A stretch of DNA of 64,000 nucleotides from Theocolax elegans (taxonomy: Eukaryota; Arthropoda; Insecta; Hymenoptera; Cerocephalidae), in contig CM047429.1 in the NCBI GenBank assembly GCA_026168455.1, forward strand, positions 52,459,027 through 52,523,026, read 5' to 3'. Position 1 is the stretch's first letter. Every line of letters begins with the position of its first letter. Below, piece by piece: positions 1 through 12,480 of the stretch. Position numbers and translations under genes: made by a program. The notes beneath the pieces are model-generated. The model did no database searches. It was not told the DNA's origin and saw only the letters and a program-made list of their open reading frames with translations.

Positions 1-3000
1 CGACACACTAAGCTTATTTTAATTTAGTTAATAATAAACGCTATTATCTTCTTTAAATTAACACAGAATAATAATTATTTTAATTATTCACAACCATCAA
101 GCGAAAGAATATATTTTAATTCAACCCTTTTATAATTTCATTAAAAATAAATTATACAAAGTAGTGTGGATGTATTTTTAGACATATCTAATTACAATTA
201 CAGAATAATTTAGTTATCTAAATTGTGTAAGCGTGTCTATACGAGACTTCCGACATTGACACTTGCAAGCTAGTGTAAGCAAAGGTGACGGCAAATCGGA
301 GAGATATACGACAGTTCGTTCAATCTTGTCTGAGCTTGCTGTGCAGATACGGCGTTATTATCTCGCGAAACGTAACTTTGGACGCTTTCACTTCAAGTTG
401 CGAAAAAGTGTCTTGTTGAAATCAAGACGGAAAATGAGGAGACACGGACATTTATTGCGAATTAGAAGAAGATATGCGTGATATTTTTTTTACCGTTGTA
501 AATCGTGTACATATATATATTAAATATAGGCGAGTCGGTCTTGGCTCTTCGTGCAGTAATGACGTTTCGTGCCACACGTTGATAGATGTATATAGTCAAT
601 TCATCGAGTCTAATTTTAATTTCTTCGTGCTGGCATTAAAAATTATGAAGTCAAAGGAAAGTTTCATCGTTGTAGCCAAATACATATACTACATAGATGT
701 ATAAAATATTATTTTTATTTTTTTCCATTTAATCGCACAGTAAATTATTTCGATAATTGTTTACACATTTCGGTATCGCCGATGCTGTATCTACAAACAC
801 GCAGTAATAAAGTGTAAAAATTACGTATATATGCGAACATTAATAACAATTTTAAATATTTACACTCTCGCCATATGGAAAAACAATTTACAATACACCT
901 TAACAATTTTATGAACACGTTTTACACGAAGGGATATGAATACGGTATATCATTTCGTAAACAAACGCGCTTTTATTCCATTTCGCATACATGTAGATAC
1001 CCATTTTCTACAGCTACAGCAGCAGTTTTATATACAGCTATATACAAAACGAATTTAAATTTAAACGTATTATATTCTTTCTACAGCGTTGCTGGGAATA
1101 CGCAATTTATTTTTCGTCATATTTTACTGACACTAACACGAGCACGATTAAAATACATTGTTGACCTGTAATGGCGTGTCGTATAATATTTAAGCCACTT
1201 TGTTCAACAATATTGAGCGAAGTTCGGGTTTTTACTGTTAAAAACCTACGTACTTGAAAAATCTGAAACTTTGTGTTAATCGATTGTAACTGATGATTAT
1301 AAAAATCGATCATTTATAGATTTTGATTGTGATAGATAGTACATTTGCAAGTCGTTATATACACTCGCTTTAAGATCTCTCCTTTTTAAAATACCAACTA
1401 TACGTTTTGCAAGCAAATAATTACAAACAACGAGAAACTTTACTGCAACTCCACTTGCTTCCCCTTTTTATTTCTCTATTTTGAAGCTAATTTTTTCAGT
1501 TTTAATTATTATCTTGGAAGGTCAACTAATTTAGACTAATATAGTCGTAAACATGTTAGCATACTAGACATAATTAATGTTGTTTTAGAAAAAATTAAGT
1601 TTCAGTTTAAGTAAATTAAGTTTACACACAATTAGGTTTAAAATTCGCGTATACAATTTAAAAAAAGATGCATTTTTATATATAGATACATATAATAATA
1701 ATGAAGTCACAGAATTACTGGTTAGGTAATATTTTTATTCAAATGCGTATAGAATTTCTTTCTTTATACTGTCATTTCCCGGAATTTTTGACAAATATCA
1801 GAATACTTCATAAAATTTAAACGTATTTATTACAACATTGATATTGTTATAATGAAGATTCATGGTTAATTTTTATATAAATTTATTAATTTGAAATTAT
1901 GATAAATTTATAAATGAAGCAGTGTAAATTCTAAATATGGAGGGGAAACGGGATCGAGTTACGTTGGATAAGAGGGAGAAGAATTTTTAATAGCCTGTAT
2001 TAGTAAATTAATGTAGTTATAGTGTATTTTTTCATTGTAATAATGTTGTAATATTTTTAAATGATATTAATTTATCTATTATTTAATACAAAATTGTAAT
2101 AATTTTGATTTATTAATACTGATTCTTAATTTATTACTTAAACATATATTCATTATGTTATAATTCTTTAGAGTGACAGGTTAATTTAAATAATAATAAT
2201 AATAATAATAATAAAATAAAATTTAAAAAAAAATTTCTCTACGTTTGCTATAAATATAGAATAATTAATACCATGACTGAACTCTCCCTCCTTAAATATC
2301 ATCGTCGACAATAGGTGTAGGATGTACGCGCATTAGCATCGGGTTTTCACTGTCCCTATATAAAATATTATTGGTAATGGATAAATATAAATTACTTTTA
2401 AATAAGAATAGTTGATATCTCGGAAGCACAATAATTTCTGCATTTTCGTATGCCAGGCATCCCTTTTCGTGAAATATCAAATACGTTCAACAATAACAGG
2501 AAAAAATCTTAAACATTTTAAATATAAATTACTTTTTTACTTTTAACAATCATAATGATTATTAAATTCTAATGTTGGTAAATGATCAACTTAAATCTTA
2601 TTTTGATAACAAAAATTGTGCCACCATTGATCAAATAAGTAAAAATGTGCAAACGATGCAACTGTCGTCAAAAAGAAGCTATTAAAGTAATTGTTAATTG
2701 GTGTCCGAGCTATCAGCCATAATAACCTTGTAAGGCAAATAATTCAGATAAATAATTATGTCTTTATACAAATAATTTTCTTTTATTTATATACATACAC
2801 GATCAATTACTTCACTAAATCAGTAGTAATACAATATATCGTATTAGTACAATATATTACTAATACATATATGTTAAAAATTAAATTGCATATGCAGTAA
2901 GATATTGAAATAAAATGTTTGTACTTTATAAATTAATCAAGGGAAATTATTATGTTTATAAATCTGTAAATATGTATTAACCAAATTATAATTATATATA

Positions 3001-5837
3001 GACTATGCGTTTCGTGTTATGATTACTCCGTAAACCAGTTAACCATTTAATTTTCAATCGGATACAGTGTATATATTTAAATTGAATATTAACAATTAGT
3101 AAAGGTATAATTACAGAAGCTAATATTAATTTCAGTTCAAATCAGCATTAAGCGCACGAATATATAGGAAATGCAGTGAAATCGGTATAGCCTGAAATGA
3201 AAAATCTTATAAAATCGATATTATTTTTTTAAATGAAGAAATACAATTCACCGATTACAGTGTTACGGAAATGTAGTCGATTGTTTGATCACGCGGATAC
3301 AAAATTGTCGATTGAAAATTTCTTTTCTTTTTTTTTGCAGACGAAGATCTTAGTTTACAACTATCACGCGAATTCGCACTTTTTACGTAAGAAAACGGAA
3401 GGACGAAAGTGTCGCTTACACTGTGAGAGAAGTCTCAAACAAACAATGGCAATTCTTTCTATAGCTATATGTATATGCATACTTTTTATTTCATTCTTTT
3501 TTTCTACTCTAGAATCTTCGTGACTGCGCAACAATTGGATCTATTACAATCTGTTAGTTAGATTACAATTCCTCTTTAATTTTTAGTGTCAGTATTAAAC
3601 AATCGTAATAATTCTATTGTAACATTTTTTTTTAGTTTATAGACATTCCCTGCGTATGCCTCTTCTGCTGCATTATCGTATATGCACGTGTACAAAGGTA
3701 TTGAGAGTTGTTTTATTTACGTTATATGTATATGTCTATACATATACAAATAAAAAGATATATTTTAACATAATATTAAAATTCAGTTTCACACCTCTTG
3801 TTAAATTACCTAGCTAATAATATGGGAAATACCATAGAAAAAAAATTATCTAGTTTTATCAGGTTCTCAATTGTTTTCAGTAGTGTACCATGTACGTATA
3901 CTTAGAATTAGTGAAAATATCTGGAGAAAATAATTCTGGTTCACTTGTAACAAAATTTGTAATTTACATTCGATTGCATGTAGAAAACAGTTGTCTCTCG
4001 AGAATGATGCATTACTTTATGCTACACATATTTCATAATTCAGCATAAGTAAAATTAATTTTTTTTTTATACTCGTTTAATTACCTCTAAAAGTTATAAT
4101 AATTATTAATGATCATTTAATGTAAGAAAGTTTCGAAAAATTTTGTTTTATCTCGCATCTCGTGTAATTTTCGACCCTAATTACCTCGACTACTTGGAAA
4201 ATAATATATGTGAATAGAGTGAGTTTTAACGAGTTTCTGAAAGCGCGCTGGTAAAAAGAACCGATGAGAAAAGTATCTTCGAAAATAACGATGATCGTCG
4301 CGCATATAATGCAGTCGCTCAAGCCCCTACCGTAGAGTGTTTAGCCAAGGACGCGCCTTCAATTTAGAAAGGATGCGCTAGGCAAACAGGTTCAAGAATT
4401 CCAATATTATCATCAAAAAATAATTTTTCTCGTGGATGCATCGATTACTTATAATTTTGTGTAATATTACGCCTATATTTATTTCGCAAACGATACTTTT
4501 AGTTGGATTTTATTGATTCAGGACGTTGATTTGACAAGTCATTTATTGGAATATTTAAATGTACAAAACCAATCATTTAGTTACGCAAGAACGGAAGATG
4601 AAAACGTTAATGATGAAATCGAACAAATTGGGTTGCATTATTGAAAAGCGAACAATCCTTTCAGGATTTTATTAGAAAATGCTTTTAAGCAATGCACTAT
4701 AAATAGTTTAAATATATCATCGAATCGCGTTTAATACGGACGGATTTTGAAATTTGTTCAGTCATTAATAAATAATGTCATTAATTCTGCTATACCTGTC
4801 GTTAGTTATTCGAAAGATTGATTTGTATTTAAACGCCCACTGAACAATTTATTGAAGTGTCACGTAAAATAATTTTTTTACTACTTATAAACGCAAACTT
4901 CGATTTTACAAATTATAAAAGGTTTTCGCATTTCACGAAAACAACCGTATTCGAGAGTTGAGTAGGAATCACGTGCTTTGCGCACTATATCGTATTGTAT
5001 TATAACAGTAATTAATAAATAGTTACACAAAAAAAGTGTAACGCAAATTATATGCTTCAAAAACCAGTACGTTAAAATCTGTGAGAATTGATGGAGTTGT
5101 TGCGAACCATACTGACGTAACGAAATGAAATTGCGCATGCTCGTGCGTACATACATTCGTTTTATTTATAGTATAGGTTTACATAAACAAAGTAATTAAC
5201 GCTCTCATCTCTGCGAATCACAATACTTATATACATATCATTTCATTTCATTCAATAAAAAAAAAGTACAATATTTTTTGTTTTATTTAATAATAATTAT
5301 GTCTTTACACACGAGGTACCATATACAACCAAATACGCAATGAGTCACCGCACATAATTTACCTCGTTTAATCAGTTACTCCTTAATTAAAGTAGAACAG
5401 TGCGCAAAATAAGAAAGAAAGGATGAAAATTATAACTTTCGCTCGTAATACGAACGTTTCTACAACGGTTGACGAGGTCGCAAAATATATTTGCGAAGAT
5501 AACATTCGTTCGTCGTACGGTCATCAGGTTGATTTATTGATAAAGTCTACTACGTTGATTAAAAGCCATTAGAGTCTCTTTAAAATTAAATTATCCAATC
5601 GATTTCGCGGGAAAGCAAACGATAGAAGAAGCAAGAGGAAGGCAAAGACAAGCAAGAATTTCTTATTCCAAGGGTAACGCGCAATCAGCAGTGTATATCA
5701 AAGAAAGAAAATAGTAATTCAATTGAAATTAGACGCGAGTGCATTGCCTAATTCTCTCTTCGTCGGTTTGTTACTCGATTGTTCCTGCGATCGTTAGGAT
5801 TCGTGCGCGCAAACACATACACCCACGGAAAGTCGGG

Positions 5838-5840
<3 letters not shown>
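1..5840. other. AT-rich non-coding stretch, no gene seen
   Basis: I see no exon with a conserved protein signature on either strand. The short open frames here (for example 263-704, 875-1171 and 3233-3523) have AT-driven composition and no recognisable motif. A short (AAT)n tract lies at 2191-2213. The stretch could be intergenic or part of a long first intron of a neighbouring gene; the sequence does not decide. Confidence 0.6.

Positions 5841-5893
<53 letters not shown>
5841..5893. repeat. (GA)n microsatellite
   Basis: About 26 uninterrupted GA units. Open frames running through it on both strands (poly-Arg/Glu or poly-Leu/Ser) are products of the repeat. Confidence 0.97.
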
Positions 5894-5894
<1 letters not shown>

Positions 5895-8407
5895 GACCTG
5901 GAAGGAGGACCTAATTCAATATGGAAATGGTAATTCGCGCAAGCGGTTTGGTAACGAGCCACCACCGAGGAAGCTTTTCCTCCCCTTCCTTCCTTTACTA
6001 TACCCCCTTCTTGGTATCTCGATTCTATTGCTTAAGAGCTCGAATCGCAGCTATTTGTCTGCTAATCATTCGAACGAATAATTACGCGTGTTGTATCCTG
6101 ACCAACCGTTTTACATATATACCTATACATACACGTATACGTGTGCGTGCGCGAGTATAGGTATATAGATATATAGTTAACTTTATAAAATGCCGATAGT
6201 AAAAGTGCTACAGTGGCAGAGAGGGCGGAGGAGGATGAGCGAATCGAGCAACCAACTCTCCTCGCTGTGCATGTAGAGCGAGGAGAAAGAACCTTCGAAA
6301 CAAAAGCGGCATGCCCGAGTGTTCGGTAAAATTAATCCTGCCGGAAAATTGTCGACTGTATTATTACCCGTGGTTAAGCTCCCTTATAAACTGGATAAAA
6401 ACAACTGCCCACGGAAACGGTGCACAGTACAATTCAAGATAATTGAACGATCAAAATCTCTTTTTTTTCTCTCTCCTTCTTTCCACACGAGGCGTCTCGA
6501 AGAAACGGAAAAACTCGTGTACTTGGTAATCAACCAACAAATCTTTACGAATGAGTATAATTCAAGCTTCTTTTTTGTTAACGTTGACACGATAATTATC
6601 GAGTACAATGTTTTAACAATATTTATTAATTTATTGGTCAACAGAGCAGGAAAACGCGCAATATCATGTTATACAAATGTTAATACAAATAACGATACAT
6701 TAAACACTGTTTTTCAATGTCACACGTAAATCGATTAGAATGTTAAATAAAGATTTATACATTTCGAATGTACAAAGCTGAGAAATGACTCGACATAGAG
6801 AAATTTTATTAAAGATAGGGGTTCACGCCCCGTTTCTACAAGGACTATGAATAGAAATAACATTTTGCTATAAAAACCGATATGAACCTTCCTTCTCCAT
6901 CGGATGTAAGTATGATGCAAAAGCTTCCTTGGCCTGCTCGCTTCCCTTGTTGCTACACTCGAACCGCGCGCGCGATCTCCCCTTATCACACTCAAATTCA
7001 AGTAGGACGCAAGTAACGCGTTTCCTTTTTTCCACTCTTTTTCGTTGTTGGCGAGAAGCTTGACGAAATTTCGAGGTGCATATGTACATTTTAAATAAGA
7101 TTAGGTACTCGGTTCGCTTTCTATATGTAGGTACATTTACGGTACAAAATTTCGTGGTAAGCGAATATATAAGTACAACCGGATCTCAAAAAGTTGCGTG
7201 TGAAGTAACTCATTGTTAAATAGGTATATTCTATAGTAATATAAAAATTTATTTTTCGTAAAATATTATTAATCATTAATTTATTATTATTTTTGATAAA
7301 CTGACAATCTTGTTCAATTTTATTTTATAAATTATTGTTTAAACATATACAGTTGTATCCAATATACTATTTAACCATACCTGTATTTCCTATTATGTGC
7401 AATTAACTTAAATATTTCTTAAATATATTGTATACAGCTGAATTAGTGATAAAAAAAGTTTAAAAGTAAATGAATGAACTTCAGCATATAAGGTCGTTAT
7501 GGTTTTTACGTAAAATTTTATTTGATCGTGGGTGTACAAAAATTATCTTTAATTACATATTTTTATTTCAACGTTTCAATAAATGGGTTACTTTATCAAA
7601 TATTCATTAAAAATTGAACGTTGTAAAAAATGAAATTGAGTAAACCAATTAAAAGTCGAGTAAATCACGTAGTTAAAGTCATTTCAATTTATGTAACCTC
7701 ATTTCTTTTTATACGAACTGCCACCAAGTGGCTTTAAAAAAAATTTCATGAATATTTGATTGAATCAACGATCTTTCACGTTATTGATACGGACATCAAT
7801 TACACAAACAATAATCTGTTCAATTCGAGATTTATGTTAAAATGTAAAAATATAATTTTTTATTTTTCTTTATCGTAAATAATAAGACAAAATATATTCG
7901 TATATAAGAAAAATATAATCTACCATCACCGAATGAAAAAGTTAAGGAAAAAAGTAACGTTGAAATCGTAACAATATTGATTCAATGCAGCAAACGCGTT
8001 TCTATAGTTTTTAATAATTCAACATGATTTATATACCTATATCGTAGATATAAGAAAATTTCTCTCCATTACAGTAATGTATATCAAGCCAAATGAAGGA
8101 GTTATCGCGTTTCTTAGTGATAATGCGCTCTGGTAAAGTGAATCCATTTCTTTTGTATACAAGTATCATTATTTCTGATTTCAACGTTAGATTTAGTTAA
8201 TGCGGTATAAAAGTTGGTAAATACTCTGTGAGCAAATCATTTTGTTATAGAACGTTTTTTTTTACAATAACAGACCTCACCTCTCCTGATAATCAATTCT
8301 GTTTAAATGAGAAGAGAAAAGAGGAAAGCAGAAAAATGTGCACTGTACTGAGGATTGACAATTTGTGTATGTGTGTATGTCTATATGTATATAAGTATAT
8401 ACTTATA
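5894..8407. other. Non-coding stretch, no gene seen
   Basis: Moderately GC-rich up to about 6320, then AT-rich. No exon with a recognisable protein signature. The purine-rich segment around 6200-6300 could be an untranslated exon or promoter-proximal DNA, but nothing decides this. Confidence 0.5.

Positions 8408-8456
<49 letters not shown>
8408..8456. repeat. Compound (TG)n(TA)n microsatellite
   Basis: A TG run passes directly into a TA run of about 16 units. Confidence 0.95.
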
Positions 8457-8458
<2 letters not shown>

Positions 8459-8521
8459 CGCGGAGAGGGAAACAGAAAGCGGATTGAATGTGAATCGAGT
8501 AAAGCAGTTAGAGGCTCGATA

Positions 8522-8614
8522 CTGCAGCAAACCGATAGCGCATTCGATTCAGTACAGTTAAGTAGTATTTGAGCTCGGCAAACCGATAACGTCTTATTTG
8601 CCAGTACAGTCGAG
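8522..8614. repeat. Short imperfect direct repeat
   Basis: Two neighbouring copies share GCAAACCGATARCG followed, after about 16 bases, by CAGTACAGT: at 8526-8558 and 8579-8610. Function unknown. Confidence 0.5.
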
Positions 8615-11600
8615 TTTCGATGATGCGTACAATGACCATTTTCCGCCTCCGATTCTCTTGTTGTGTATATTATCTATCTTACTTTTTGTTGCGTTGATTA
8701 TCTTATACACCGAGCACAAAAACAAATCGACCGTTAATTAAATTTCACTTCACGCCAAAGTGTATGAATGGAAAATAAATACGAGCGTTGCCCGTAATTA
8801 AACAATTTAACTTGTAAATGCCAGGCGCCTTTTTCAATTTGTTGAAAGCAACCAACGATGTAATCGAGTTTTTATTTATCATTATTATTCTTTTCCTCTC
8901 TTTTTACAATTTTATCAAATAATTCACGTGCTACAAGAATGAATGAACGTTGTTTATGGAAAAACGGAGAATAAATTATCTTAACACATATACTACAATA
9001 TTTAATATCGTCATTATTGTAACTGACTCGAAGATAAGGTACATTGCCATTATTTATAAACAAATTATTAATTCCAGTTAATACGCATGCTTGATATATA
9101 CTTATTTCTTTTAAACTTTATGCTCACTCTTTCTCTCTTTCTATAAATAGTAATTATTTAATGCATATTAACTCTTCAACTTTAACTGTGTAGCCAATTT
9201 ATTTTTTTACTAAACATTAATAACTTCTTGAGGAAATTGGATAACACTTAAGAAGATACACGTCAGGGTGCATTACATTTTATTATTTTACAACTCCATG
9301 TATACTTATTGATAAAAAGTTGTGTCATGTGACACGTTCTATTCAATTTTCTTATTTATGCCGTACTTAGAAATTACAAAATCTATATTTAGTACAGCAA
9401 AATCTTAAGAATATTATTTGTTTCCATTAAGCTTAATCAGTATTAAGTCTAAATATAAGTCTAGAAAGGAGAAAAAAAAGAAACGAACCAATCGCATTCG
9501 AGTTTTCATTAGCCACTTATTTCGTTAATCCAATCTTCCACATATTCTACGCGAAGTACCTTATATATCCCTTTATTGTACACACATGCCCAATATCGCG
9601 AGAGACTATCCGAACGAAAGTATATTGCCGACCACGTTTAATTTCATTTTCAACGCGTAAATATCAATCAAAATAAAAACAGATTCCCATTATATTAACA
9701 CTTTTATTTAAAAAAGAATAACCTTTTGTATAGAGTAGTATAAGGATAATAATAATATAATTTATACATAATGATTTGAATGAATGTTTTCTAAACTTAC
9801 ATGACGAAATGCATTGTACTTGTATTTACGTACGTATTTAAATAGAAAACTAGTAAATTTTCTTAGGAATCAAGGTAATCAAAATAATATAACAAAAGAA
9901 TAATTACAACATGAAATGTATTTACGAAGCAAAAAATAATAAGTATAATAAACACTTCCTTTATTAGTTCAAGATGTGGCAATAAAATTCATTTTTGTTA
10001 AATACAATGATTCGATTAGTTTAGATCTGGTGTCAGTGAGGAGAGTGGTGAGGGGGGGGGGAGGGACTAATTATTTCACTAGAATATTATATAAACTAAA
10101 ATGATTTTGCGTTTCATAATGAGAAATTCGATATTCCATTATTCGAAATAATCGGACGGTCTTTAATGGCTCAATTGTCGCGGATGCATTTTTAAGTAGT
10201 GCAGAGTAATCGCAGAAAGGATAAAAGACTTTCTGTTATATGAAAGAAGAAAAAAAAATGACTTAGTTTAAAAGTTGTTGCTTATTCGAGCGTTTATTAA
10301 AAGCAGGGCGAAGACTATCAATTCGCTTCGGAATAATAACGATGCTGCGCTCGAGAAAGAGAAAGTTTTCTATTGTATTCTGGTTAATCTTTTAACATAA
10401 ACTATATTTACCTAGGAAAAAAAAAGTGGTAGACACATTTTTTGTTAATATCAGGGTATGAACGTACCCGTATAATATCATTTTTAATTGCAATACGGGT
10501 CTCATCTGGTTGTCTTTTTTTACTCGGACTCGATCTTTTTGTTGCAAAAAATATAGTTGGGGGTCTGTTACAACTATTTCCGTAACTGAACACTCGCTTT
10601 CAGGAAAAAGTAACTTTCGCAATTGACCGGATCTTGAATACCAGTTGAATAGCTTATGCTGGAAATTCATATGTATATAATACACACACGCGCGCACATA
10701 CACCTGCAATTTTTATGCACTTGTAGCTCGCTTCAACCCTTTGAATTCTGACGTAATGTATTCCAAATTGAAAGTTAGATTATTGAAATCAGAATTGCAG
10801 ATTTTAAGCCGCATAATTCAAAATAATGAATTCAAACTCGACCTATATTTAATCTTTAAATAATGATTAGAAAATCAGTTAGGGAACTTTTTCTGGATAT
10901 AAGAGGCACCGAAGAAGTTTGTATAAAATTTTCAACACTGTTAAATTTCGATCCTATTCTTAATGATTCAGACTTTCATTTCGTTATGAATATTAAAAAT
11001 GATTCGTTATTGTGTAAAAAGATGTGCAAAAAGATTTTGAAAACTTTATTGATTGAACAGTATACTATCAATAATTTGATCAAATATTCATTTCATATCA
11101 ATTATTTCAATTCTTTTGTATCAATTAATAATTAAATTTTATTTAATTAATTGTATATATTTGTTATTTTCTGTTAATAACATATAAATTTAAGGCATCA
11201 AATTATTAAATTGCTAATCTTACACGACAAAAAATAATGTTTATTAAAAAGGAGTATTCGAGACTAACATTAAAATGGTTTTATATTACTATTCAATTAA
11301 GATCGTATTGACTCCGCTCAATTGGATATACGTATATTAGAACTTTGCTTTCTTCTAAAGTCGTTAAGATTTAAGACTATGAAATTACCGAATGTAATTT
11401 TTTAAAGATAAAGTATAATTAATGTATAAAATAAATGTTATTTTATAAATGATACAAATCAATAAAATATAAATATTTGTAGCTGCATAGTATATATAAT
11501 AATATAATTGTTAAATGCGCTTTATATAAACTTTTGTAAGTTTTATAAGAGTTTAAATTTCCCAGGAGTAACTGGACAATGGTGATTTATAAATGCTATA

Positions 11601-11850
11601 ACTTTTTAAATTTCACCCGAATGATCACAATACGCGATCTTATAATATTTGTAATTATTCCGGGTAAATGCAATTCAAAGTACTGTCTGCACGGCTTATT
11701 CAACGTTGCATGCATATATACGTATTAGAATTAAGGATTTTACGATCTAAATCAACAGAAAATCGTCGAATCATCAGAACGATAGAGAAAGTGAAAAAGA
11801 TGCTTAGCGTGCAGATCAGTTCGGAGTATACGAACATCCCTAATTGATAA
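8615..11850. other. AT-rich non-coding stretch, no gene seen
   Basis: No recognisable exon. A 90-codon open frame at 10863-11135 is AT-rich, has no family motif and is not supported. A short poly-G run sits near 10053. The stretch probably lies upstream of, or within a 5' intron of, the GALNT gene beginning near 11.9-12.3 kb. Confidence 0.5.
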
Positions 11851-11878
11851 TATATAAAAGCACCGCATATATATAAAG
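11851..11878 (+). promoter_or_regulatory. Candidate TATA core promoter of the GALNT gene
   Basis: Two TATA-like boxes, TATATAAAAG at 11851 and TATATATAAAGG at 11868, lie at the change from AT-rich flank to a GC-richer leader that continues into the GALNT first coding exon. Transcription would start near 11880-11905. This rests on motif and composition only; the true start could be further upstream with a spliced leader. Confidence 0.3.
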
Positions 11879-11896
11879 GCGAGTCGCGTATTATAA

Positions 11897-12127
11897 ATGA
11901 GTCGAGCGAACGATGCGCGAGTCAACGCGGAAGTGTCGATGTCGGTACGGAGGAGGGAGTTACGGGGAAGCAAAGAGAAAAGATTCGATATGTTAATTCG
12001 TTCTCTCTTTCCTTTGTACGCAGATGCGCGCATAGGTGTCGAGGCGGCAGCAGCAGAAGCAGCAGCAGCAGCAGCGGCAGCAGCATTGGCAATAGAACCA
12101 TCAGTAGGAGTAGGAGTAGCGCAGTAG
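11897..12127 (+). other. Upstream ORF in the GALNT leader (76 codons)
   Basis: An ATG-initiated frame of 76 codons ends 156 bases before the GALNT start. Its C-terminal part is poly-alanine from GCA/GCG repeats at 12045-12092. It resembles no protein I know and is best read as a leader uORF, if the transcript starts near 11.88 kb. Confidence 0.35.
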
Positions 12128-12255
12128 TACCAGAGGCAGCTACAACGGAAGGTCAACGCTCGGCATGCAACAACAGTAGCGGGCGCAGGTACACACATCG
12201 GTGATCGATGCCGGCGCCCAAGAGAACCAACCGCGAGCACAACTAATAGAGGCTG

Positions 12256-12480
12256 ATGAACTCCAAGCCAACGAGCCAGCAACATGTTCCGCTCGAAGAT
12301 ACGGATTCACACGTGCCAGGTGATCCTGTTGACCTCGCTCGTCTGGTTCCTCGTCGACGTGATGGTCCTCATGCTTTACTCGGACTGCATCAACGGCTCG
12401 GGCTGGAACTGCCAAGGAGTCGATGCCGGCCGCGACAAGCAACAGCAGCAGCAGCAGCAATCTCAAACCGTTACCGATGA
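12256..12480 (+). other. Overlapping upstream ORF across the GALNT start codon
   Basis: An ATG 28 bases before the GALNT ATG opens a 74-codon frame, offset by one base, that runs across the main start and about 200 bases into the coding exon. Ribosomes using it could not reinitiate at the main ATG, so it would lower GALNT translation. Its peptide shows no motif. Confidence 0.35.

Noticed and set aside
263..1171. Several short open frames near the left edge
   Set aside because: No motif, AT-driven composition, no consistent splice structure or homology that I recognise.
5739..6160. Overlapping open frames on both strands
   Set aside because: They run through the (GA)n microsatellite; translations are Arg/Glu or Leu/Ser repeats.
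10863..11135. 90-codon open frame
   Set aside because: AT-rich, no family signature, no splice or promoter context; likely chance.
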